In this document: piece by piece, positions 1-11,169 of the stretch | Numbering within the stretch: the first letter of the stretch is position 1 | Layout: each line of letters opens with the position of its first letter | Source of the DNA: Climacium dendroides | Lineage: Eukaryota; Streptophyta; Bryopsida; Hypnales; Climaciaceae | NCBI GenBank assembly: GCA_950106755.1 | Contig: OX467086.1 | Span: 19,424,001-19,488,000 of the forward strand | Direction: 5' to 3' | Length of the DNA stretch: 64,000 nucleotides | Notes under the pieces: model-generated | Databases searched by the model: none | What the model saw: only the letters and a program-made list of their open reading frames with translations | What the model was told of the DNA's origin: nothing | Made by a program: the position numbers and the translations under genes

Positions 1-777
1 AGGTAGACAAGCCTATTACCACCTTGATTTGCAATCTGAGTATCTTGGGGTCAATTTCAAGAGGGGCACATATTTTTCAAAGGTGTGTGCTTGTTTCACA
101 AATCACCCCCAAGTGGAATTATAATTTTTTGATTAAAATTGTAATTTTTATGAATTTTTGAAGTAGTTAGCCTTGAAATTACAAAACCACTTATAGAATG
201 GGGCCAAAAACAAACTCTAAACAATCCATTACATCCTAATTAATTTTGTCATAAAATGAAGGAAATTGGGAGGGATTATAGGTGGAATTAGGACCAAAAA
301 TAAGTGACAGAATTGGATTGGTCTATTCATGGAATTGGAATGCCAACAATAATGGTCTGGTATACCTTATTACCATCTACACACACAAACCATTTCAGAA
401 TCAAGATTGAGTTTAACCACCCTCTACCATATTGTATTGCAAAGCCCATTTATTTTGTGTACAATACCAAGAGTGAACAATTTTTCCAAACACTTTGTAA
501 GGTAACTACACCTAAAATTGAACAAATAAGCAATTCAACATGGTTGCCATTACTATATTGAATTTTTTTGGTGGGATCTTATAAGTGGATTCTTAATTCT
601 CTACAGATGCATTTTTTGGACACTAGATGAATAAACTACAAATTTTTGAAGTGTTGAAAATAGGATTTAGGGTCACCAACCATAGACTCTCATAAATGGT
701 GGCCGGAAATACATTTGAGGCAAGAATCTAGCCTATGCAATTTTAGAAAGTGAACAATTTAGGGTGTAGTTACCTTA
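1..777. other. AT-rich intergenic sequence
   Basis: No gene is supported here. The sequence is strongly AT-rich with homopolymer runs. The short open frames have no recognisable domain and skewed, low-complexity composition. Phrases such as 'tatgaatttttgaagt' recur near 57,700, which suggests old shared repeats. Confidence 0.6.
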
Positions 778-1205
778 CTAACCCCTAAAGAACTGTGACT
801 ATGTTTTTACCCAAAGCGCTCTAAAATTGCCATTTCTAGTACCAAATTTTGAAAAAAACAACATTTTTGGACACATGTAATCATAGGATCTTGTAGTATG
901 CTGACTTGAGAACATATTGAAAAAATTTCAGAAATTTCCACCACATAGATTGCAAGATATGAACTTTCAAATTCATAGAAATCCTTTTTTTTTCCTTGCA
1001 AAAATTGAGTAGCTACACTTCACAATATCACATCTGTATGAAAAAATTTCCAAAATGGTGGTGCTTCTTAGAATTCATTTTTCAAGGCAAGTTGGTTGCA
1101 TCCTTGAAAAATTTTAGACCATTTGGAATTGTACAACATATAAGAAAAAAAATAGTAAGTAGAAAAAAATAGATATTGATTCATAATACTAAATTGTTGA
1201 TAATT
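778..1205. repeat. Dispersed repeat, inverted partner at 33545-33960
   Basis: This block begins CTAACCCCTAAAG and aligns in reverse complement with 33545-33960, which ends CTTTAGGGGTTAAAG. Shared landmarks in order are the ACCCCTAAAG end, a 'gccatttctagtacc' segment, a CATGTAATC-like segment, 'gatcttgtag', 'gaaatttccacc' and 'gcaagatat'. The copies are clearly diverged. The CCCCTAAA end next to a (C/T)TAA motif resembles the other TTAA-flanked elements in the window, so a piggyBac-type MITE is possible. The far end could not be placed precisely. Confidence 0.5.
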
Positions 1206-1434
1206 TATTTATGAAATTGAAAAATGCCAATCCCAATGATTATAATGTTGTAACAAATAACCTACCCCTTATGTTTTTTTTGTTTTTTTCAAAAATATTG
1301 AAAATTGAATAAAATAAAGGACTTCAATGTTTATTTTAGAGTAGAGAATCGATAATTGCCCACAAACTAAAACTCATAATTTTTTATTCATTGATCAAAA
1401 TGGGATGATTCAAAGCTTTCCACACAATTATATC

Positions 1435-2275
1435 ATACTACTAAAATCATAACTCCCTCTGTAATATCACAAATGCTACCATTAATACTAGTGCTTGTGC
1501 TTGCTATGCTACGCTTGGGCTCGTGCTTGCTATGCTACGCATTCATTGTATCACATATTAGTAAAATTTTGATATATTTGAATAGAATACATGATAATGA
1601 TTTTGATAAGTCTTTAAAATAATTATCTTAAATATTTTGTAAAAATATTTTCAATCATGCATACATAGAAATCATATTTTCACACAATGTGATATTACAG
1701 AAATAGAGTAGCAGTTTGCAATCACTTTTGTAATATCACTTTTTACAAAGGATGATATTATAGATGTAGCAAAATTGGTTCTCCTGGCTTTACATTTTTT
1801 TTACACTTCTATGATTTTGTGCTTTTGTGAGCTTTGAGCTTTCATGATTTCAATTTTCTATTGCTACTACCAAATGATTTTGAGAAATTTATTCAATTGA
1901 AGTGATTTTGGATTCCACAACAATTAAGTTGTTCACAAAGTTTTTGAGATTTATAAGTTTTTCTTTTCAATTCTTCAATTTGGGTTGCCATTTTTTGTAA
2001 CAATGGAGTCAAATTTCTAATGCATTCTAATGTATGTGTATCTTTTATAGTATTTACCATTTCATATGTTTCATTCATCATTCAATAAATTTCTATTGTA
2101 CATTTCAATATATGCTTACTTATAAAAAAAAATAATACAAAGATTTTAGTAATTTTTATTTGAAGATTTATTGAAATTTTTGTTTTGCATTCAATCTAAT
2201 ACATAAAAATTCTTATAAAATTCTAATGATGAATGTGTAGCATAGTAAGCACCAACCGCTAGTATAATTCTAAAG
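1435..2275 (-). mobile_element. 0.8-kb inverted-repeat element, left copy
   Basis: The ends carry inverted copies of a motif containing GCTTGCTATGCTACGCATTC. At the left end this motif is partly duplicated (1490-1545); at the right end it appears as the complement near 2230-2270. A second copy lies inverted at 58195-58985. Shared sequence starts at an ATCATACTACTAAAATCAT-like edge, followed by 'ccctctgtaatatcacaaatgct'-type sequence. The terminal inverted repeats suggest a DNA transposon. The edge reading A/TCATACTACTA at one end and CTAG/T at the other also leaves a Helitron-like origin possible. No clear target-site duplication was found. Confidence 0.5.
1893..2081 (-). CDS. Small conserved peptide of the 0.8-kb element (62 aa), left copy
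   Basis: This 62-codon frame encodes a peptide related to the one in the inverted partner at 58411-58674. Both share blocks such as CIRNLT, LLQ.MATQIE and TYK.QKL.EQ. The region is rich in K, E, Q and L with roughly heptad spacing, so a short coiled coil is plausible. The left copy diverges and ends after the EQLN block, whereas the right copy runs 87 aa. No known family was recognised. Keeping the same frame in two diverged copies is the main argument that it codes, or recently coded, for protein. Confidence 0.35.
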   Translation of the reverse strand: MMNETYEMVNTIKDTHTLECIRNLTPLLQKMATQIEELKRKTYKSQKLCEQLNCCGIQNHFN

Positions 2276-2713
2276 AACTAATTTCAAAATTTTATTTCTA
2301 AAAAAAATGATTTTTTTTACCTACCTAGCTTGCATAATATCATTTAAAAAAAATATATAAATAGGTCATGTAAAAGAGTATTTATATGATTCTTAAAAAA
2401 AATAACAAGTCATTTACAAAAAGTAACATATTAGGCTATAACTTTTGACTCATATTTCCAAATGTCATGAAATTTAGTGCATATGAAAGATATTCCTCAT
2501 CCCCACCTTCTATTAAAGTTTCAGCCTACAATATATAAATCTCTAGTCACACATACCTACCCAAAATTTCTATGTTGCCAAAAAATGCATGTTGGTCCTT
2601 TAGGGGATAAAATTTGAACTTGCTTACACTTTAGGTGTACAAGGTAAATTAGAAATGTAGCAAGTTTTATGTTTTGGACAATTACACCCCAATTTTCTCC
2701 ATCTTTTTTTAGT

Positions 2714-3175
2714 TTAATCCCTACATGCCTAAGGCTTTTTTTGAGCTTTTTGAAATTTGCTCTAAATTGAATAAGAAGCCAACATGATTTTGATAAGTTG
2801 TATCAGTTTTTTTTTAATTGTAACCACATAAATTCAAACTAAACATGTTTAAAATTACATAGGAAAAGAAAACACAACAATATCACTTCTGAATTGAAAG
2901 ATTATAATGTTTGATCATGAAAGAGTTAAAATTACAAAAGTAATTTGAAATTTTTCAATCCTCTTTTCACATGTCAAATCTAAAAATTTGGTCACCCAAA
3001 AAATATGAGGATAAAGGGCTCAACATGCATAACCCAAATCAATTGACGGCTTCTCAAAATCTACTCTACAGTTTTTTTAAGTGAACTTCTAATGTGATTT
3101 TTTCTTCAAAATCTAGTATATTGCACAAATCATACCTCACTCTTTCTCCAAGAGCCTCAGGCATTTAGGGGTTAA
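2714..3175. mobile_element. MITE-like element with TTAA flanks
   Basis: The element is bounded by TTAA on each side. Its ends are inverted: the left reads TCCCTACATGCCTAAGGC and the right GCCTCAGGCATTTAGGGG. The interior (2760-3130) is closely similar in direct orientation to 53980-54300 and inverted to 58020-58190. TTAA target sites with CCC/GGG termini are the hallmark of piggyBac-type insertion. A decayed piggyBac transposase lies near 15-17 kb, so it could be a relative of the source. Mobilisation by piggyBac is inference. Confidence 0.55.
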
Positions 3176-3829
3176 TAAAATGGTAGTCACCGACTACCAA
3201 AGTGAGGTATAATAATTTGTGCAAAACTTTGTCAGAGATTTAAAAGCAACAAATCTTGGTGATAGGGCTTCTAATGCACTGGCGAAATGAGCTTGATGTA
3301 CCACTTTTAATTAGCTTTCAGCAATGTTCAGTTATAGTTGTTGGATTCTACACTGATGATTTGTGTACAAGGACAGTGAAACATTCTTGCTTTTCAGTGG
3401 ATGAAATTGACAAATTGTTACCAAATCTGGGACAATATATCCCTCTATTCTGAATAAAAATATTTTGGGGATGAAAAAAAGAAATTTCATCCATAGATTG
3501 TAAGTTTCATCCACTTCCGTGACTGCAAATAGCATCATCCTTCTAGTAATTGTCGCTTTCTGCATTGCCTAAAATAAATGAAATAATAACATGTATAGAA
3601 ATCTTGGGATATTTTTTTACTCGTAAAGGACCAGCATGCGTTTTTTGGCTGTAAAGAAATTTTGGGTAGGTACATGTGGCTAGAGATTTGCATATTTTAG
3701 GCTAAAATTTAAATAGAAGGTGGGGGCAAGGAATATCTTTCAAACGCACCAAATTTCATGACATTTGGAAATACAAGTCAAAAGTTATGGTCAAACATGT
3801 TACTTTTTTCACCGATAGGGCAATATGGG
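3176..3829. other. AT-rich intergenic sequence
   Basis: No gene is supported. The 65- and 77-codon frames here overlap on opposite strands and show no domain. The stretch 3600-3800 ('gggtaggtacatgtggctagag', 'aaatttcatgacatttgg') resembles 2440-2590 in reverse complement, so this is probably part of another old repeat. Confidence 0.5.
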
Positions 3830-6055
3830 CACTACAACAAAAGCAGTGTTTTATGACTGCAAAATATGACTGCAGTGAGTCTTAAAATCAAAAAATATGA
3901 CTCATATAGAAATCACTGTAGATGACTCGGAATATGATTAACTCCAATAGTTTAGAAGCAATCGCTTCAAACATTAGTCATATTGGCAGTTATATGGGTT
4001 GAGGGTATAAATGCCCATATTTAGCTATAATATGTCAATGTGGCGTATACGTTGACTATCCTTGGGGGCTTGACTTTTTCTTAAGCTATCTGGGAAAAAA
4101 ATCCTATGTGGCATATGACTCCATTTAGTCATATTTTTGGTTGACGTGGAATGTGACTATGGTGAGTCATGTTTTAGTTGACGTGAAATATGATTGCAAT
4201 GAATTATATTTTGATTGATGTGGAATATGACTGCAATGAGTCATATTTTTTGTTGATGTGGAATATGATTGTGATGAGTCTTTTCTTTTGTTGATGCAAC
4301 TTGTAGAATATCACTCTTGTGAGTCATATTTTTTGCTATGTGAAAAATAACTTTCATGATTCATATTTTTTAAATGATGTGGAATATAAATATGACTCTT
4401 GTTAATCATATTTTTTGCTAATGTAAAATATGACTCTTATGATTCATAATTTTAGTTGACATAATAGTTAATGTGAATGTCATTAGTAATTTTATGACTG
4501 ATTGTAGTCATATTTTGTTTGACACACATAAGTATGAGCATTATATGACTATAACTAATTATATTTTGGCCAATATATATTGTAAAATGTAACTCAAGCA
4601 AGTGATATTTTGGATAATTGAGAGTCATATTTTTAAAATTTGTGAATAGTTTGTGATTGGGATGATTGAGGTTCAAAATAGCTTTAATTACAAACTACAA
4701 GTACATTTTTCATGCATTTTAAATGGACATGACACATTGCAATTATACATCAAGATGATTTAACAATTGAAAAAAAACTCTTCATGTAGTTAAAAATACA
4801 TACACATGATTTTAGAGATATACATGAGACAATCATATTGGAGAGGGAGAATGCAAGAAGAAATGCAACTCTCTTCATTGACATTTATTAGCCAACAATA
4901 TAAAACATATATATCACAATAAATCATTCACAAAATTCAATAGGGCCTATATTCCTTACAATAATTTGGAGAGGGTTCTATTAGGTTGCAAGTAGCCTCC
5001 AACAACTTTGCTTCAACTTTTGGTACAATTAAAAAAATGAGAGGTCAATTTTTAGTGAATGAACAACAAAGCTTAACTTTCTAAGGTTTACAACAATACA
5101 AAATATATAGCACAAGTTTAGAATAAGAAAAATAAAAATGGTGATGAAGGAAAGAAGAAGAAAAAGTAGCAAGTGCTAAAGGATAACAACAAGCAAGAGT
5201 TAAAATGCAACAAGAAATAACAACTAAGAGGCAATAAGAAACAAGTGTTAAAAAACAACAAAAAGAAACAAGAAGTAAGAACTAAAAAGCAATAAGAGGA
5301 AACAAAAAGCAAGAACTAAAAAGAAAAAAGAGTTAAAATGCAAGAAGAAGAAACAAGATACATAAATTAAAAAACAACAACTAGTAAGAAAAAAAAAGTT
5401 AAAATGCAAGAAGAAAAACAAGATTCATAAACTAAAAAGGATCAAAAAGTAAGAACTAAGATGCAACAAGAACTAAAATGCAACAAAAACCAACAACTAA
5501 TAAGTACAAAACAACAAGTAACAACAACTAAGAAGCAACAACTAAGAGACAACAAAGGCAAGGAAGAAGAGCCAAGAAAAGTGGTGGCTAGGGTTTTAAA
5601 ACCCTAAAGAAGTGGCAGGGTTTCAAAACCCTAAAGAAATGATGGCTAGAATTTCAAAACTCTAAAAAAGTGGTGATTAGGTTTGAAAATAAAAAAAAGA
5701 ATTGCTTAGGATTTCAAATTTTTAAACAATGACTTGTCCATATTTTTTTTGGATTGCCCATGTTTTTCTTGGGCTACCCGGAAATTAAAAAATGTCACTC
5801 CCATGAAAATATGACTAGAAATATGAGTCAACATTCTCCAAACATGTTCCCTACATTCTCTATGAAATATTTTGGTGTTCCCAATGGGCATATAGTATAC
5901 GTTTGTGAAGTATAAGGCCCAAAAATGACTAGCAGTTATATTTTGTAGTCATATTTCTCCCCAAAGTGTTGGCATTGAAGAATATGAATGTGAGTAGTCA
6001 CCAGTCATCCCTAGTCATATTTTTGCAGTCATAAAACACTGCTTTTGTTGTAGTG
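3830..6055. mobile_element. Non-autonomous CACTA (En/Spm) element, copy 1
   Basis: The left end reads CACTACAACAAAAGCAGTG and the right end is its exact complement, ending CACTGCTTTTGTTGTAGTG; the repeat continues inward through TTTTATGACTGCAAAATATGACT. The flanking triplets are GGG and AGG, a one-mismatch target duplication. The element is 2226 bp and has no transposase. From 4135 to 4640 it holds an imperfect array of about 50-bp units with ATGTGGAATATGACT and GAGTCATATTTT cores. The middle (5100-5560) is an A-rich, AACAAG-type low-complexity tract, and 5580-5710 has about 33-bp repeats around 'aaaaccctaaag'. It is related to the inverted element at 31087-33377. Confidence 0.85.
4135..4640. 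repeat. Subterminal repeat array of CACTA copy 1
   Basis: Roughly ten diverged units of 45-55 bp alternate GTGGAATATGACT-like and GAGTCATATTTT-like motifs. Subterminal repeats of this kind bind the accessory transposase in En/Spm elements. Here they extend about 800 bp in from the left end. Confidence 0.6.
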
Positions 6056-6729
6056 AGGTAGATCAGAAAAAATCATTTTATTTGAAAACAAAAGTTTGAA
6101 ATTGTTTTTTTAGAGTTAAATATATGTGGAAAGCTTTTAATCTTTCCATTTTGATCAATGAGATGAAAGTTATGAGCAATTTTTGTTTGCGGGTAGTTAT
6201 GGATTCTCTAGTCTAAAATAAACTTTGAAGTCTGCTAAACTTGAATGCGCCGCCTTTGGCTTCTCTTCCTTTTGTCCTCTCCTTCCCTAGCTTTCCCTTG
6301 TGTTCCAACTTTGTTTGCCTCCCTTACCCGTCGCATTGCCATTGCAAGTCCTTATGTCATCTACATTCAAGCTCGGACTCCTCTTCTTCTTCCGCTCCTC
6401 CAATCTTGCAAGTGGTGGATTTTTTTGGGGGGGATAGTCTACCTTCCTGCCCTTCCTCCACATTTGAATCTCCTACTTGCTCTGGCCCGCCAACTCCAAG
6501 CCTCTCCTTCGAACTATACTTGCTTGTTCAACTGTTTTCTGTACTACTTCCCAACCTGGTATGAACTGAACTGGCATGGTATGGACTGAACTAGGCTAAA
6601 GTTGTTTGAGCTGAACTCAACTCAATTTGTTTAAACTGAACTGAATTGCTTGCTTGCTGTGCGTCTGCCCTGGCACTTGTCATCGATTTTTTTTATTCAC
6701 CCTTTCTTTGGTACTTCAGGGGATTTGCC
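6056..6729. other. Intergenic, with a GC-richer pyrimidine tract at 6241-6560
   Basis: The 6241-6560 stretch is richer in C and T than its surroundings and yields two overlapping plus-strand frames of about 110 codons, of Ser/Pro/Leu-rich composition without a domain. It may be the 5' region of the transposase pseudogene that follows. No promoter or splice site can be argued firmly. Confidence 0.3.
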
Positions 6730-8247
6730 ATGGCTACCCTCCCATCCGAAAATTCCACCCCTCGGCATTTGCAATAGGTTTCGACCATTGCTGTCCGCAA
6801 GCTTATCATCACATAGATGGTTCAAGATGAAATTACGCATGGCATGCGCGAGCTCTACATCTGCACAATAAATGCGTTTCTAGAGCATTTTTGTGCTCAA
6901 AGGAGTGCCAGCCTTGTCTAGGCTTCTCGTTGGTGGACTCAACATCAACAATTTTGCAATGAAAGAGAAGCAAATATAGCATCTCCACCAATTTTATGCA
7001 CTGGGAGCCACATGGGGATGGGGGTGGGGGTGGGGCGAAAACAATTCCACATGAAGGCAAGTCCAGGTCATGACGCTAAATGATCTGAATGGGTACTTTG
7101 GATCTACCCTAAACTCCTAGATGCATTTGACCTGTTTAGAAAGACTGGAGTCAAATTCGTGTCCAAATTAGTCATTGAGTTGGCTATGTTCATCTTGCTA
7201 GATCCTACCTCTCCATATATAGCCCAATCTCGTGATCCCAAGGACAATGTCCTACTCACATCAAAGTTGACCCTAAGTTGAGTTTAACAATTTATGCATG
7301 TGCACAACATTGTTTTGTTGTCACAATGGGGACACTTGACTTGTAGTCTCGAGAAGGAACTACAAATCGAAATGGCAACAACTTACCATCTAGATGTACT
7401 GCATAGGGGGTTCCAAACTGGTGTTTTTGATGAAAATCTTATAGAAAACATTGATGAAACTCATTTTGTCGTGAATTTAGACAATAGTCGGACGTTGGGA
7501 TTTAGAGGGGATATGAGTGTCAAGTACGCCGAAGTGGTTTCCGATGGAGACTCTATGACCATGGTCATTAGAATTTTCGAGGGGCGTTGATCAATGATTG
7601 AAGCCTCCATGCTCATTTTTACCAATTCCAATAGCACTTATCCTATTCGGGGCTTGGAAGACAATACTCCAGGGGTATGCTATAGAACCATGCCTAAAGG
7701 CTGGATGGACCAAATTCTTTTTGCTGAATTCTTCATTGAATCCCGAGCTTTCCAAGTCGATGTTCATGGCCGCACAAAAGTCATTTGGGTTGACAACTGT
7801 ACCAGCCATAATATGACCCCAAGGTTAACAATTGTTTTGGAAGCAAAACAGATAAGTCTTAAGTATTTGCCACCTTGTTCTATACATTTGTGTCAACCAT
7901 TGGACACATTTATCATCTTGAAGGTCAAGGACATTTGAACCAAGCGATGGGAAGGAAAGAAGGTTGAGCTCATTGCAACCAATACTTGGCAAAATACTCC
8001 TTGAGTTGATGGGCAGTGGTCAAGAAAATTCACAAACCCGGGAAAAAGATTTTTCTTACAGTTGGCTGCAGATAGCATTGAAGATGTGAAGAAAGAGGTA
8101 GATCGTGATAATATGTCATATGCTAGGAAAGCTATGATTAAATCAAGTATGGTTTTGGGTGTTGATGGCACTTGGAGTGTCAATCAATTCTTTCCACATT
8201 TGCAAGAAATTATAGCCAAGCATGAACCATACTTCCAAGGCCAGTAA
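6730..8247 (+). pseudogene. pogo/Tigger-like DDE transposase (DDE_1 type), nonsense-riddled
   Basis: A single reading frame runs from ATG 6730 to 8247 (about 505 codons). It has stops at 6775, 6814, 6919, 7081, 7279, 7285, 7588, 7936 and 8002 but no frameshift. The DDE_1 signature is clear. The first catalytic Asp lies in ENIDETHFVVNLDN (about 7450-7490) with TLGFRGD after it, the second in VIWVDNCTSHN (about 7780-7812), and the third in LPPCSIHLCQPLDTF (about 7868-7912). Between them are conserved blocks YPIRGLEDN.PGVCYRT and PKGWMD. The 7084-7260 segment (WVLWIYPKLLDAF...FRKTGVKF) fits the region upstream of the catalytic core. Such proteins cut and paste their element at TA sites. The element's termini were not identified. 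All stops are explicable by C-to-T changes on one strand or the other, as expected for methylated transposons. Confidence 0.85.
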
Positions 8248-9246
8248 GTTCCAGCCCAAGTATGAAATCTGTATTTAAAAAAAATCTAAATATGAGTTTC
8301 TTTTTCTTTATTTGATGTTCAAAAACTTCCTTCATTACAAATGTTTTCCACATTTTCTACTCCCATCATTTTCCTTGTCTTCAATTTTTTCTTTCACAAA
8401 TTCATTTTTTTAATACGTTCTAATACTAAATGTAAACCTCTTTATATTTCAAATTTACTATAAAGTACTTTTAGTGTTAGAAATTAGATTTAATGTTACT
8501 TATTTTAGTAGGGTTAATGATAATTAGTGTCATGGTTCATAAATAGTGTTGCTAACACTAAATATACTTTTTAGTGTATTGTCCTTACAACATTGAAGCA
8601 CGAATAGGATCTAGCAAAAATATTTCATCAATTAGTAATTATGAGGTTTGACTACGGAGTTCAGGGTGTTGACAAGGACGGATAGAGCCTCATCAGCTCA
8701 TTGTTATCCCATTTCTAGGGGCCTTTTAGCTTTACAATATTTTTGAAAAATACTGACTATGAAGCAAAGTTTGTATGCAATTGAACACAATTTTGATAGA
8801 ACAAAAACACGTCAAGCATGTGTAGTTGTGGACCTTGCAATTGGGAGGTTGTCATTGCTGTGGTCACCAAATGGTTGGTCCGGTTGAATTCCAAGGCTTC
8901 ACATGCTGACCGTGCCAAAAAACAATGAACAAAGACAGCCTGCCTTTCTTACAAAAATAAGCATGGGCAAAGCAACAGACCAAGTATGACAAATTAGATG
9001 ATGTTGGCTTCATTGTACAACACGTTTGATTTGCCCAACTTCTATTTATATAATACTAATGTTGTGTATGGTACCATCCATAGAATGTGATCGACAGAAT
9101 CTTACTCTCTAGCTATGAATGCAAAGAATGTCATTAGATGTGTTTATGAAATCCATAGCTTTTTCGCACTTCACAGAGTAGAAGACTGCAAACTGTATTC
9201 TTAGGCTTTGATTCAGTACAATAATCACTACAATGCATGTACACAT
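8248..9246. other. AT-rich intergenic sequence
   Basis: No gene is supported. The first part is probably the 3' flank of the pogo-like element. From 8460 to 8580 there is a loose repetition of 'tagtgtta/ctaaatat' phrases. No terminal repeat was located. Confidence 0.45.
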
Positions 9247-10560
9247 TGTCATGTTGTATATATGTCCACTATATAAAAATATATATATTCGTTGTCATAG
9301 TAGAGGGTTTTTTGGAGAGTTTAATGATCTAAGTGAAGTAGACTCTACCTTTTTACCTCTATCAGACAATTATTTGGCATTAGTTCTTTCATTTTTATGT
9401 TTAAAAACATTTCAAAGGTCTATTTTGTATTTGAGGTTGTTGAAATGAAGATAAAGTTTGTTTTACCTTTCTTTTGAGTTTTTTAAAAGAGTTTTTTAAA
9501 AGAGAGGTTTCATTAGAAATCCACGTAGGGGATAAGGATAGAGTTATGGGGCAAAAGAGATGGCCAATAGATGAATTTAAATCCATGTGATAATTTTAAA
9601 AACTAAAATCCACTTGCTTAGGTGGATGGTATGGAAGTTGAGGTGGCGGATAAGGTAGGGGGGTCTTCTTTCTCTTCCTTCTAGTTTTGTTGGAGAACCT
9701 TGACTTTGGAGAGCCATAAGAGATTGTACATAAGGATTTTTGTAATAAAATTTTGAGAGGTTGTTCATCATGTTTTTGTGATTCCAAAACTCTATCACTT
9801 GCTCAATTTGGAATTTTTGTGTGAAAGTTATATTTGAGGGAGTGAGCGAGGGATGATTGTCATGGAGTATAGAAGGTAGAATCTTCGAGGGATCATAATT
9901 ACTTGATGGAGTGGTATTTTTTTAGATTTGGTTTGTTTATATATTGAGTTGTTATCTTTCCAAAAAGCTATCATTATCCTTTTTGGAATTACGATGCAAA
10001 AGTTATGGGTGTAGAAGTGAAGTGGTGAGGAGCTACCTTCGATTTGAACTGAGAGGACTTTGATCGACTATAAAAGTTGGAAAGTATTATATTTTGAAAT
10101 GAATTTTGGAGAGATTGTAGATAATTGTATTAACTTTTCATAGAGATATCACAAGATCAGATTGGAGTTAGCACGTGAAAGTTATGAACTTACAAGCAAA
10201 GTAGTGATGAGCTGCCTTTGAGTTGAAGAGGGTGTACTTTGAGAGACTATAAAAGTTGGACAGTATGAGCTTTTGAGTTGATATTTGGAGGGTTTGTAGA
10301 TATTTTTGTTAGCTTTTCAGATAGTTATTACACTTTCAATTTGAAATCTTGGAGTGGTTTTGGCACTCATTTTAGTATTGGATGCTTTTTCAAAGGGAGT
10401 TTAAGATGTTTATGTGCAACTTCTACTACTTTTATACAAAAAAGTGACATCTTTTGGGCCTATATGACACGTCATGGGAGTATTTGAGCACGTGGCATTT
10501 TATTTGGTTTACTTCACAATATTTGGAGATTTATGTATATATATGTGAATTTGTGGGTGT
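9247..10560 (+). repeat. TGTC...GACA family, truncated third copy with 178-bp modules
   Basis: The left end TGTCATGTTGTATATATGTC followed by an ACTATATAAAAA box matches the left end of the copy at 27986 (TGTCCTGTTGTAGATTTGTG, then ATTATATAAAAA). Next, 'ctctacctttttacctctat' (about 9345) matches the post-ORF sequence at 28620-28640, so the 152-aa ORF of that copy is absent here. Downstream modules repeat every 178-179 bp: the (A)(G/A/T)C(T)TTTTC phase marks fall at 9954, 10132 and 10311. The shared 3' part of the family is missing after about 10,560, where the sequence becomes the 10.6-14.5 kb unit. Confidence 0.6.
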
Positions 10561-10599
10561 ATTTAACCTCGTAGTCCTTCATTTTTCATCTAGTTGCAA

Positions 10600-11169
10600 G
10601 TAGATTCCCCGTGTTTTTCGAAGGTAAGGCCTCTCTATCCGACAATGTTGTGGGAGAACAAAATGTAGAAGTTAGACTAGTTACTTAGTAATCTAGATAA
10701 GTATTTAGATAAGGGTAAAATTTTTGGTTTCCCCTAAAGGAAATTCAAAGTATTACCAAAATTATCGTTTAGAACAATTAGGGGATTGCTTAAACGATAA
10801 TCCTCTTAAAGAGGAACTCAAAGTTTCCCATTCTTCCCAGAAACCAGAACTGGATTGGAGGTCGGGAATCATTCTGGGATCATCAGGATCAACGGGAAAA
10901 GTAACCAAGAATGTACCGGAAGCCAACGGACACCCTACCGGAACCCAATCAGTTCACACGCGGGTCAAACGGATCTATCGGAAGAGACGGGGAACCATTC
11001 AACGGTCCGATTTTCCGGGATTACCGAGGAACGACTACTTATGGAACGGCTAGTCTCGGTGGTGAGGAAAGTGGGAAAGTATAAAACCCGGGGTTAGGAT
11101 ACCCTGGTCTTCACTTGTTGTTCCTTGTTAATTTGTGGCGCTGTAAGCTTTGAAGTGCTGAGATCTTGG
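10600..11169 (+). promoter_or_regulatory. Upstream region of the split ORF with a TATA box
   Basis: The base composition changes abruptly to a GC-richer sequence with many CCGG/CCGGA words. TATAAAA lies at 11080-11086, about 85 bp before the in-frame ATG at 11170, a normal spacing for a plant core promoter. The region could equally be the U3/R part of a retroelement. No second copy (LTR) was found by eye within 10.6-14.5 kb. Confidence 0.45.

Noticed and set aside
5118..5312. Minus-strand frame of Phe/Leu/Ser-rich protein
   Set aside because: It arises from the A-rich AACAAG tract of the small CACTA element.
6241..6589. Two overlapping 107-114-codon frames
   Set aside because: Pyrimidine-rich sequence gives Ser/Pro/Leu-rich frames in two phases with no family match and no splice or promoter evidence.
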